From Halobacteriovoraceae bacterium (GTDB lineage: Bacteria > Bdellovibrionota > Bacteriovoracia > Bacteriovoracales > Bacteriovoracaceae), in contig JABJPQ010000097.1 in NCBI GenBank assembly GCA_018663815.1, positions 1 to 7,962 of the forward strand: 7,962 bases of DNA. Reading direction: 5' to 3'. The first letter of the stretch is position 1; every line of letters starts with the position of its first letter. The notes below the pieces were generated by a model. That model searched no databases. It was not told the origin of the DNA and saw only the letters and a list, made by a program, of their open reading frames with translations. Shown here in pieces: positions 1-5,787 of this stretch. The position numbers and the translations under genes were made by a program.

Positions 1-96
1 AGTAATCGAAAAACTAGAAATTGGGATCGAGATGAAAAAGTATATTTAAACTATTTACAAAAGAATAAAGATGTTGATATAAGGATTGCATCTTAG
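1..96 (+). CDS. 3' end of an unrecognised upstream gene (partial)
   Basis: Frame 1 is open from the first base of the window to a TAG at 94-96 and encodes 31 residues ending ...KNKDVDIRIAS. The tail is charged and mixed in composition (for example NWDRDEKVYL), as expected for the end of a soluble protein. The other forward frames meet stops sooner. I do not recognise the family, and 31 residues are too few to assign one. No terminator hairpin with a T-run follows it directly, although a T-rich stretch lies at about 155-180. The coding call rests only on the open frame and protein-like composition, so it could be chance. Confidence 0.45.
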   Translation, partial: SNRKTRNWDRDEKVYLNYLQKNKDVDIRIAS

Positions 97-260
97 GAAC
101 TTAAAAAACAACTCAGGTTCCAACTATCCAAAAATTTTCCGGTTACTTGTTCTATAGTTTTTTAATAAAATTTCTTTTTAGTTTAAGACTTTTCTCGCTA
201 AGGGCAGACTCCAGCTGGGATGATTGTACTTTTAGACGAAAAATCGGCTAAAGTTGAGCC

Positions 261-269
261 TGCTATAAT
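261..269 (+). promoter_or_regulatory. Extended -10 promoter for the repeat lipoprotein gene
   Basis: TGCTATAAT is a perfect consensus -10 (TATAAT, 264-269) preceded by the TGn extension. I see no good -35 box 16-18 bases upstream, which is tolerated for extended -10 promoters. A start near 276 would give a leader of about 127 bases before the ATG at 403. Prediction by pattern only. Confidence 0.45.
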
Positions 270-291
270 AGTTCTTAGCAGTTGCATAGGC

Positions 292-362
292 TTATAGTAG
301 TCTATAAATATTACCGCAACGACTCTATGCATTGCGGTATCTAGCACTTCCATCTATAGTGC
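292..362 (+). promoter_or_regulatory. Three tandem hairpins in the 5' leader
   Basis: Three inverted repeats follow one another: TTATAG/CTATAA (292-297/302-307, 4-base loop), TACCGCAA/TTGCGGTA (312-319/332-339, perfect 8 bp, 12-base loop) and GCACT/AGTGC (344-348/358-362). None is followed by a T-run, so they are not simple terminators. They lie between the proposed start of transcription and the ribosome binding site. They may affect RNA stability or translation, or bind a regulator; the role is inferred. Confidence 0.4.
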
Positions 363-402
363 CGGAAATTTTAATAAATTGATGATTACTTAGGAGGTAT
401 TT

Positions 403-1989
403 ATGCCATTTTTAATTTGGCCAGTTATTAAAGGAGTGCTCGCAATAACAACAGTTGTTACAGGTTCATTATTATCAAGTGGATGTAATGATGGTGATGA
501 TGGGTATAGCTCTCTTACAGCAACACAATCTATTGCAGCAGGTTTACAATGTGGAGATTTTACGGGAGTTGAAATTACCACTGGATTAGATATGAATAGA
601 AACAATACTTTGGACCCAGATGAAGTTAATGTAAATCAAACACAAATTTTATGCGGTCAAAGAGTTGATGGAGCAGTTAGTTTAGTATCTCTTACTGATG
701 TTAATACTGGGGACTTAGTTTGTCCTTTTGGTGGGATTTCTGTTAACACCGGTTTAGATATTGATGGCAGTGGTATGCTGCAACAGTCTGAGTATAAATA
801 TACAAAAAAAGTTTGTAATGGCCATGACGGAGTAAATGGAGTTAACGGAACCAATGGAGCAAACGGAGCAGATGGGGCTAACGGAACCAATGGTACAAAC
901 GGTACAAATGGATACTCTTCGGCTACTAGAATTATTGATGTTAGCATTGGAGCAAACAACTGTGCTTATGGTGGTAAAAATATACAAACAGGTCTTGATG
1001 CAAATAGAAACGGTTTATTAGATAATAGTGAAGTAACGGGAAGCAATATTATTTGTGCCGTTCAAGTAAATGACAATAAAACTCTTGTTAGAAATTCAGT
1101 TATCAATCCTGGTACAACATGTACTAACGGTGGTATTTTAGTCGAAGTAGGTATTGATGATAGCAATAACGATATCCTTGAAGCAACTGAGGTTGACTCG
1201 TCAGTTAACAGATGTAATCAAGTTCTCGTTATAAGTGGAGCACATGCAAAAATCAGAACGACTGCGGCTACACAACAGCAATGTCAACTTGGTGGATTTC
1301 TTTTTCAATCAGGAACAGATAATGACTACGATAATTATTTAGACAACAGTGAGATTGAAACGACAGAACTAGTTTGTAATGGAGTTGATGGCTTTGATGG
1401 TCTGGTTTCTTCTGCTTATTATTATGGGACTCAATGTCCATCTTTTGAAGGAACTGAGTTTCAATCTGGTCTAGATACAAATTATAATGGAATCTTAGAT
1501 GTATCAGAGGTTACAAATGTTTCTTACAGCTGTGACGGTGTTAATGGTATTGATGGAATCGATGGTTTTGATGGTCTTGATGGTATTGATGGGCAAGATG
1601 GATGGGCTCTCAATGGATATAATTCTTTAATTGAAACATACGATGCTGGTTTTGCTTGTACTAATGGCGGAATCTACGTTGAGTCAGGACTTGATACAAA
1701 TGAGAATGGATACTTAGACACTTCAGAAATTCAAAATAGTGATGTCGTTTGTAATGGATTAAATGGGCTTGATGGTTATGATGGAGCAAATGGTTATGAC
1801 GGAGCAAATGGGTATGACGGTACAAACGGTTATGATGGGCTTGATGGATTAAATTCTCTCATAAACACTTACGAAGATAGTTTTTACTGTGACTTTGGAG
1901 GAGTAGTAATTGAAACAGGTATTGATTTAGATGATGATGGGTATTTAGACTATGACGAAGTTGAAAATACAAATTATATTTGTAGATAA
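403..1989 (+). CDS. Lipoprotein with eight Cys-bracketed EF-hand-like repeats and collagen-like spacers
   Basis: Predicted surface or periplasmic lipoprotein of 528 residues. The signal peptide is residues 1-27 with a somewhat loose lipobox (LSSG before C28). Eight modules follow, each with two cysteines 31-34 residues apart: C50/84, C107/138, C187/218, C240/271, C294/325, C345/377, C419/450, C496/527. Each module holds a 12-residue EF-hand-like loop between the cysteines, starting at D63, D119, D199, D252, D306, D358, D431 and D508. The best match the D-x-N-x-N-G-x-L-D-x-x-E pattern, for example DTNENGYLDTSE. G-X-N/D triplet runs follow modules 2, 6 and 7. The modules resemble what I recall as DUF7151-type repeats of marine bacterial surface proteins; that label is unverified. 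Calcium binding and disulfides are inferred. The start is fixed by AGGAGG at 392-397. It stands alone between its own promoter and terminator. Confidence 0.9.
   Translation: MPFLIWPVIKGVLAITTVVTGSLLSSGCNDGDDGYSSLTATQSIAAGLQCGDFTGVEITTGLDMNRNNTLDPDEVNVNQTQILCGQRVDGAVSLVSLTDVNTGDLVCPFGGISVNTGLDIDGSGMLQQSEYKYTKKVCNGHDGVNGVNGTNGANGADGANGTNGTNGTNGYSSATRIIDVSIGANNCAYGGKNIQTGLDANRNGLLDNSEVTGSNIICAVQVNDNKTLVRNSVINPGTTCTNGGILVEVGIDDSNNDILEATEVDSSVNRCNQVLVISGAHAKIRTTAATQQQCQLGGFLFQSGTDNDYDNYLDNSEIETTELVCNGVDGFDGLVSSAYYYGTQCPSFEGTEFQSGLDTNYNGILDVSEVTNVSYSCDGVNGIDGIDGFDGLDGIDGQDGWALNGYNSLIETYDAGFACTNGGIYVESGLDTNENGYLDTSEIQNSDVVCNGLNGLDGYDGANGYDGANGYDGTNGYDGLDGLNSLINTYEDSFYCDFGGVVIETGIDLDDDGYLDYDEVENTNYICR
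829..909 (+). repeat. Nine-copy 9-base tandem repeat (collagen-like block 1)
   Basis: Nine in-frame 9-base units of the form GGn-nnn-AAY/GAT encode G-X-N/D triplet pairs (GVNGVNGTN and so on) inside the lipoprotein. Units vary at synonymous and second-residue positions, so this is a degenerate repeat array. It could change length by whole units without shifting the frame. Confidence 0.8.
1537..1599 (+). repeat. Seven-copy 9-base tandem repeat (collagen-like block 2)
   Basis: Seven 9-base units encode G-[VIFLQ]-[ND] triplets (GVN, GID, GID, GFD, GLD, GID, GQD) after module 6. Here the third position is almost always Asp, whereas Asn dominates block 1. Confidence 0.8.
1774..1845 (+). repeat. 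Four-copy 18-base tandem repeat (collagen-like block 3)
   Basis: Four 18-base units begin GGTTATGAT or close variants and encode G-Y-D-G-x-[ND] hexapeptides (GYDGAN, GYDGAN, GYDGTN, GYDGLD). Units 1 and 2 differ by one base, which suggests recent duplication and makes this the block most likely to vary between strains. Confidence 0.8.
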
Positions 1990-2046
1990 TGATTATTTAG
2001 GCGGACGAACATAATAAATAGCCACTTTATGGCATTATAATTACTG

Positions 2047-2073
2047 GCCCACATCTTCGGATGTGGGCATTTT
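2047..2073 (+). terminator. Rho-independent terminator after the repeat lipoprotein gene
   Basis: A perfect 9-bp stem (GCCCACATC at 2047-2055, GATGTGGGC at 2060-2068) closes on a TTCG tetraloop of the very stable C(UUCG)G type, followed by ATTTT. It lies 58 bases after the stop at 1989. The opposite strand lacks a T-run, so it acts rightward. Confidence 0.9.
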
Positions 2074-2206
2074 AAATTTGATGAATGAGATTATCCCTTA
2101 AATTAACAAGCAAAAAATACGGTGTCACTCAATTAAGAGACAATTTTCTAGCCAAATACTACCTTCGTAAATTGAAATTTTTATATGATGGGGAAGTGCT
2201 GTGGCG

Positions 2207-2235
2207 TTGTATCGAGCTGTGTGTTATTTTTAAAC
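2207..2235 (+). promoter_or_regulatory. Weak candidate promoter for the first small secreted protein
   Basis: TTGTAT (2207-2212), 17 bases, then TTAAAC (2230-2235). Each hexamer matches the sigma-70 consensus at only three positions. It is offered mainly because a similar TTGT...TTATTTxTAAA arrangement precedes the next gene. Confidence 0.2.
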
Positions 2236-2273
2236 CATTAGTAAAATGAGCACAAGCTCGAGAGGAGTAAATT

Positions 2274-2567
2274 ATGAAAGTATTATTTATTGGGCTAACT
2301 CTTATGGTCTCAGCTGTATCAATTGCCTGTGATGATGGAATGTTTGATCTTGGGAAAGTTAAGTCAATCGAAACTGTTTCTGGAAGCTATATTGCAGAGA
2401 TGAATACCTCTGAGTCACCTAAAATAGTTTCGGTTCATAACGATTCGGTTAAAAGAGTTCTTGAATTAGCCTATCGTACAGATAGTAATGTTTGTGCAAA
2501 ACTATCTTATGTTGGTGCAATCGGAAATACGAAACACCAATTAACAGAAATTAAAATTCGAAAATAG
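2274..2567 (+). CDS. Small secreted protein, unrecognised
   Basis: A 97-residue protein of unknown function. Residues 1-18 form a typical Sec signal peptide (MKVLFIGLTLMVSAVSIA), best cleaved after the S-I-A motif. The next residue is C19, so a lipoprotein is possible, but Ser at -3 is a poor lipobox. Mature residues 20-97 are hydrophilic with one more cysteine (C74). A C19-C74 disulfide is likely if the protein is not lipidated. The end is basic (TEIKIRK). The start is fixed by AGGAG at 2263-2267, six bases upstream. A small hairpin (GAGC-ACAA-GCTC, 2248-2259) sits just before the ribosome binding site. The leader closely resembles that of the next gene, although the two proteins show no clear similarity. 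Confidence 0.8.
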   Translation: MKVLFIGLTLMVSAVSIACDDGMFDLGKVKSIETVSGSYIAEMNTSESPKIVSVHNDSVKRVLELAYRTDSNVCAKLSYVGAIGNTKHQLTEIKIRK

Positions 2568-2705
2568 CTAGAGAAATGAATAAGTCTTAGTTAACAAGAC
2601 AAGGACTTAAAATACGAAAAGAAAATTTGTCTCATTTGTCTCATTTGTTGAGTTTACTGCTCGTAGTTATAAGAGATTTTTTAAAACCTTTTGGACAATT
2701 AGCCT

Positions 2706-2734
2706 TTGTTCTCATCGCTTTTTATTTCTAAAAT
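2706..2734 (+). promoter_or_regulatory. Candidate promoter for the second small secreted protein
   Basis: TTGTTC (2706-2711), a 17-base spacer, then TAAAAT (2729-2734), which matches the -10 consensus at five of six positions. It would give a leader of about 50 bases before the ATG at 2791. Upstream, the spacer after the previous gene includes a short TTTGTCTCA tandem duplication at 2626-2643. Pattern-based prediction. Confidence 0.35.
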
Positions 2735-2790
2735 GACATTTCTATTGTACTCTACCCAAAATAGTAAACATGAGCTCTAGGAGTAAAATT

Positions 2791-3129
2791 ATGAAATCAA
2801 TTATATTAATATCAATCTTAGCAATGCTTTCAAGTACAGCTTACGGCCGAATGATTAAATGCAATATCAGAACAAATCTTTTAGAAAATAAAACGATTCT
2901 TTATGAGTTATCTGACCAAGGACATGGACCAATGGCCAAGTTTAAACTTAATGATTATGTTGGAACGGTTTCCTCGGCGATGGGGCTTGTGGTGATGACT
3001 ATATTCTATCAAGATGGTACCCAAGCTAATAGTATTCATGGCGTGGTGGCTGACGGTGCACCTTTAGGTGGAAGTGTTATCAATAAAGATGACTGGTTAG
3101 AAGTTCAATGCAATACGGATAATCATTAG
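2791..3129 (+). CDS. Small secreted protein with two cysteines, unrecognised
   Basis: A 112-residue protein of unknown function. Residues 1-19 are a Sec signal peptide (MKSIILISILAMLSSTAYG) with an A-Y-G cleavage motif. The mature protein has exactly two cysteines near its ends (C24 and C107), which could close it into one disulfide-linked domain. The middle is mixed beta-type sequence with a glycine-rich stretch near 84-95 (GVVADGAPLGG). I place the start at 2791 and not at the in-frame ATG at 2770, because AGGAG at 2779-2783 is seven bases before 2791 and the signal peptide begins there. The earlier ATG would add seven charged residues with no binding site. It stands alone, with a leader nearly matching that of the gene at 2274. 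Confidence 0.8.
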   Translation: MKSIILISILAMLSSTAYGRMIKCNIRTNLLENKTILYELSDQGHGPMAKFKLNDYVGTVSSAMGLVVMTIFYQDGTQANSIHGVVADGAPLGGSVINKDDWLEVQCNTDNH

Positions 3130-3268
3130 CAACGAATCTGAGAGGATTGAACCCTTTGTATAAGAACTGTTATTCAGCTAATTGTTTTTTATTTTTGAGG
3201 ATTGGGTTTCTATTGTAAAGAGTATCTAGTATATTTTCAGTTGTTCTTTTGAGGGATACAATAGTTTG

Positions 3269-3724
3269 ATGAAAGTTTCTGAATTTATGGTTTCAAATGT
3301 CATGAGTTGTCACTTAGACGGCAGTGTCAAAGATGCAGCAAAACTGATGCATGATAATGATTTCAGTGTTATTCCAATTGTGGATAGAGAAAATTACTTA
3401 CAGGGAATTATAACCACCGCAGACTTTATTGGTCAAAATGTCAATATTCCGGATGCGCTTGCAGATATAAAAAAAATCTTAGGTGAGCTTCATTACTTTG
3501 GTAATATCGAAGCGATATACAAGAGAGTTGAGGATAAAAAATTAAAGGATGTTATGATCAAACGTCCTTTTACCGTTACTCCCAATGAAAGTCTGACTTA
3601 TGTTATTCGTATGATGCAAGTTAAAAAGATTAAACGGATTCCAGTTGTAGAAAGTAACAAGCTGGTAGGAATGGTTACTCGCGATGATTTAATTAAGGCC
3701 TTTATTAAATCTAAGTCAAACTAG
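3269..3724 (+). CDS. Tandem CBS-domain protein
   Basis: A 151-residue soluble cytoplasmic protein made almost only of two CBS domains: residues about 7-56 (VMSCHLDGSVKDAAKLM...GIITTADF) and about 94-147 (VMIKRPFTVTPNESL...LVGMVTRDDLIKAF). A helical linker of about 38 residues joins them. CBS pairs usually bind adenosine nucleotides such as AMP, ATP or SAM and act as energy or ligand sensors. A stand-alone pair like this would have to regulate a partner that cannot be named from the sequence. Neighbours give no clue, since it is a single gene. The start is uncertain: ATG 3269 is preceded directly by an in-frame TTG at 3266. GAGGG (3251-3255) lies 13 bases before the ATG and 10 before the TTG, and either choice changes the protein by only one residue. 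Confidence 0.92.
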   Translation: MKVSEFMVSNVMSCHLDGSVKDAAKLMHDNDFSVIPIVDRENYLQGIITTADFIGQNVNIPDALADIKKILGELHYFGNIEAIYKRVEDKKLKDVMIKRPFTVTPNESLTYVIRMMQVKKIKRIPVVESNKLVGMVTRDDLIKAFIKSKSN

Positions 3725-3767
3725 GTTCTGCTCGCTAAGGGGAAAAAACGCGTAATGAAGTATCGCT

Positions 3768-3782
3768 AACCAATTGGTTTTT
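3768..3782 (+). terminator. Weak possible terminator in the convergent gap
   Basis: The palindrome AACCAATTGGTT (3768-3779) runs into a TTT tract (five T in all). It is the only stem-plus-T candidate in the 77-base gap between the CBS gene and the convergent EEP gene. The stem is just four pairs around AATT, so it may not terminate efficiently. Confidence 0.25.
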
Positions 3783-3801
3783 GTATCTAACAGAGTTATT
3801 T

Positions 3802-4614
3802 CTAAAGTAAACTTAGCCTTAACTCAAGTGGTGGATGATCTGATCCCTTCACATTTGGAATTCGAGAAGAGATAACTTTTAATTCTTTAATCCATGCATG
3901 GTCTAAGACTTTTCCTAAAAACCTTTTTCGAATATCATGATCAAATTTTACTCGCTTCATGGCAAGGTTTTTAAAAATCCCATTCATCACACCCAGCTTA
4001 GTCTTGGTCCAAGTATTAAAGTCGCCAGCAAACAATACTGGTCCTTGATGATTTTTTATGACTTTTGCGGCCTCTACTAGCATGTGTTTTAGCTTGTAGT
4101 ATCGAACAAAATTTATGGCATGGATATTTCCAACGAGTAATTCCTTGTCATGACCAGTTAGTTTATATCGAGTAAACAATGTGACCTTGGGTGTTTTAAT
4201 AATTGGCTCCCTATAATAACTTCGTTGCCATTTTTTTAATGTCGTCTTTACAATAGATGCTGTGCTTACACCAGATGCGGTATTATTGTCTTTCGTATCA
4301 ATCCACGATCTTGCAAACCAGAACTCAAACTCCACCATTCTCTCAAAAACGTTAAACATTTTATCTTGTGCGTAGACTTCTTGTAGTAAAAGAATTTCTT
4401 TATCTCGAGTTAAGTCTTCGAAGTCTTTTTTCCATGTTTTGTTATAACCTTTATAAATATTCCAAACTAAAACATCGATCTCAAAAGGATATAATGAATC
4501 TGTTTCTGCATGAGTATTATGGGCCGTTAAAACATCTTTATCATTGGGGATAATGTATCTCTTAGCATCTGCAACGGAAGAAAATATTAATGCAATTAAT
4601 AATATATACCTCAT
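3802..4614 (-). CDS. Secreted endonuclease/exonuclease/phosphatase-family enzyme
   Basis: A 270-residue predicted exported enzyme of the EEP (DNase I-like) fold, which cleaves phosphodiester bonds with a divalent metal. A signal peptide covers residues 1-17 with an A-D-A cleavage motif before K18. The catalytic set is complete: N52 (VLVWN), E79 (LLLQE), H165 (GNIHAINF), D198 and N200 (GDFN), D238-H239 (LDHAW) and D259-H260 (SDHPP). Substrate is open: nucleic acid, phospholipid or phosphoinositide are all possible in this family. The size matches compact members. I chose ATG 4614 because AAAGGGG lies six bases upstream and a clean signal peptide follows. The longer ATG at 4656 adds 14 residues before the signal peptide with no good binding site. 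The gene converges with the CBS gene and has no operon partner. Family call is firm; substrate is not. Confidence 0.9.
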   Translation of the reverse strand: MRYILLIALIFSSVADAKRYIIPNDKDVLTAHNTHAETDSLYPFEIDVLVWNIYKGYNKTWKKDFEDLTRDKEILLLQEVYAQDKMFNVFERMVEFEFWFARSWIDTKDNNTASGVSTASIVKTTLKKWQRSYYREPIIKTPKVTLFTRYKLTGHDKELLVGNIHAINFVRYYKLKHMLVEAAKVIKNHQGPVLFAGDFNTWTKTKLGVMNGIFKNLAMKRVKFDHDIRKRFLGKVLDHAWIKELKVISSRIPNVKGSDHPPLELRLSLL

Positions 4615-4679
4615 ATATGTCCCCTTTAGGTGTATGAGATTGTTAAATCTAACCATATGACTACCTAGATACTCTGTTA

Positions 4680-4728
4680 TTTTTTGATACGAGACTCTAT
4701 CACTTAAGTAATGATTAGTATCAAAAAA
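4680..4728. repeat. 11-bp perfect inverted repeat upstream of the EEP gene
   Basis: Arms TTTTTTGATAC (4680-4690) and GTATCAAAAAA (4718-4728) are perfect complements around a 27-base loop containing the palindrome ACTTAAGT. It lies 66-114 bases upstream of the EEP start, where a promoter or operator would be expected. Six of the 11 pairs are a homopolymer run, so the specific part is only GATAC/GTATC. Confidence 0.5.
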
Positions 4729-4879
4729 ACACCGATATTTTTGTAGAAATAGAAGCTATTTAATGACATCAAAAAAATGGGTATTCTCCCTATGATAAAT
4801 TATGTATTATTTTTGACCCCGAAGAATAAATCACGTTGAATACTTACAAAAAAAGATTCCTAAATCTTTCTATCCATTT

Positions 4880-4913
4880 ACATAAGAAAGCCTTGGCGCT
4901 CCAATGCTTATGT
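4880..4913 (-). repeat. Hairpin just downstream of the duplicated-domain lipoprotein gene
   Basis: ACATAAG (4880-4886) pairs with CTTATGT (4907-4913). An inner TTGG/CCAA stem surrounds CGCT, separated by a bulge. It starts 23 bases after the leftward stop, where a transcript end is expected, but no T-run follows on the minus strand. It may be a 3'-end stabilising hairpin instead of a canonical terminator. Confidence 0.4.
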
Positions 4914-4935
4914 TTAATTATTAAGTCTGAATAAC

Positions 4936-5787
4936 TTAATTACATTTCTTCAGAATTGTTTTGTTGCCATTTGCTTCACTTAAGGTAAGTACATTATTAC
5001 TTAGTGTTGCTCCTCCACTTGATGTTTGTCCTTCAACATCCAATGTTAGCTCAGTTTCGCTAGCACTCCATTGACAATTATTTGAAGAATAAATGACTTC
5101 CGTTGAGTTTTCTTTAATGGCATCAATTGAACAACTTCCAGCGTTTTGAAACCCATAGACTATTATAGCTTTAATCCCACCAACATCCTCGGTCTGAGTT
5201 GAGCAATAATGATTACCAATTAATCTTTGAGCCAAATTTGAAGAAGTATTGCCAATATCAGGTCTACGAGTATCAGGAGTGTCAGGTGTTGGATTTGATC
5301 GATCAGCAATCGCTCCACACTCAGAGTAAGAATACTCCTCATTTTGACTATCACGAACTGTTAACTTTCCAGCTTGATAATTTGCATCAGCATCCATTTT
5401 ATTTCCATCAATATTAACAGTTAGGACTGTCGCTGTTGCTCCCCAGGTACATTTTTTTGATGAATAAAGATCTGTATCTACAATGTTAGTTGAAGGTGTT
5501 GTCTCTCCTTGGTTTTGGCTTGTTTCTGCATTTTGGTGTTCAAGATGACAAGTACCATCAGACTTAAAAGTATAGATATCTGAAACAGTTTTTCCATCAT
5601 TTTCAAAAGTATAGTCTGAGCAAAATATTTTATTTGAAAGGTCTTTAGCTAGTTTAGACGAGTTTTGTCCCACTCTGTTACCAGTTCCTCCATTACCATC
5701 TTTTTCCTTGCTACTTCCACCACCTGAACTTCCGTTACAAGATACTAAAATTAAACAAATAGAAACGGCAAAAATTAAATTTTTCAT
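4936..5787 (-). CDS. Lipoprotein with an internally duplicated four-cysteine domain
   Basis: A 283-residue predicted lipoprotein of unknown function. The signal peptide ends in a good lipobox (LVSC, lipidated C17), followed by a Gly/Ser-rich linker to about residue 42. Two homologous domains follow, about 43-158 and 182-282, joined by a Pro/Thr/Asp-rich linker (PTPDTPDT). Shared landmarks are SSxLAxxL near the start of each, SSKKCTW versus SSNNCQW, and LTVNIDG versus LTLDVEG. Cysteines are C56, C80, C113, C157 and C195, C219, C238, C282. Spacing is 24-33-44 in the first copy and 24-19-44 in the second, so the difference is a Gln/Thr-rich insertion near residues 88-101. This implies two disulfides per domain in the periplasm or on the surface. 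The start is fixed by GAGGAG at 5793-5798, five bases upstream. I do not recognise the family. Confidence 0.88.
   Translation of the reverse strand: MKNLIFAVSICLILVSCNGSSGGGSSKEKDGNGGTGNRVGQNSSKLAKDLSNKIFCSDYTFENDGKTVSDIYTFKSDGTCHLEHQNAETSQNQGETTPSTNIVDTDLYSSKKCTWGATATVLTVNIDGNKMDADANYQAGKLTVRDSQNEEYSYSECGAIADRSNPTPDTPDTRRPDIGNTSSNLAQRLIGNHYCSTQTEDVGGIKAIIVYGFQNAGSCSIDAIKENSTEVIYSSNNCQWSASETELTLDVEGQTSSGGATLSNNVLTLSEANGNKTILKKCN

Larger units (their letters stand above)
97..402 (+). other. Intergenic region and structured 5' leader of the repeat lipoprotein
   Basis: I see no convincing gene in this stretch. It contains a T-rich tract at about 155-180, a short CCAGCTGG palindrome at 211-218, and a hairpin at 228-254 (arms ACTTTTAG and CTAAAGT, with a small inner CGA/TCG stem around AAAA). 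An extended -10 promoter lies at 261-269, followed by three consecutive hairpins at 292-362 and a strong AGGAGG ribosome binding site at 392-397, five bases before the ATG at 403. It does not match any riboswitch class I can recall. Confidence 0.6.
4615..4935 (-). other. Intergenic region upstream of the EEP gene, with inverted repeats
   Basis: No gene is visible. From left to right it contains the AAAGGGG ribosome binding site of the EEP gene (4621-4627), a long-armed inverted repeat (4680-4728), two ATCAAAAAAA copies (4720-4729 and 4768-4777) and a bulged hairpin at 4880-4913 just past the end of the duplicated-domain lipoprotein gene. A GGG/CCC mini-hairpin at about 4780-4790 next to a T-run on the minus strand is too short to call a terminator. 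Confidence 0.5.

Noticed and set aside
657..959. A 100-residue minus-strand open frame rich in P-x-V/A-P repeats, opposite the first collagen-like block.
   Set aside because: It is the antisense shadow of the G-X-N repeats; the plus-strand gene has the signal peptide, ribosome binding site and modular cysteines.
836..1021. A plus-strand 61-residue open frame inside the first lipoprotein gene (Met/Glu/Leu/Thr-rich).
   Set aside because: It is a frame-shifted reading of the tandem repeats, with no ribosome binding site.
2770..2790. Upstream ATG at 2770 as the start of the second small secreted protein.
   Set aside because: It lies inside the shared leader, would put charged residues before the signal peptide, and lacks a ribosome binding site; ATG 2791 has AGGAG seven bases upstream.
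1990..3265. Integron gene cassettes: short single genes in one orientation with similar spacers, a TTAGGCGG motif after the first lipoprotein and TTAACAAG after each of two genes.
   Set aside because: The attC core sites (RYYYAAC and GTTRRRY pairs bounding an imperfect palindrome) are not present, each gene seems to have its own promoter, and no integrase is in view.
194..3741. An 11-base exact repeat CTCGCTAAGGG at 194-204 and 3731-3741, considered as a dispersed regulatory or RNA element.
   Set aside because: Several 11-base matches are expected by chance among all position pairs in an 8-kb window, and the flanks share nothing further.
4778..4795. GGG/CCC mini-hairpin next to a T-run on the minus strand, as a terminator for the duplicated-domain lipoprotein gene.
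   Set aside because: Only three pairs can form and it lies about 145 bases beyond the stop codon.
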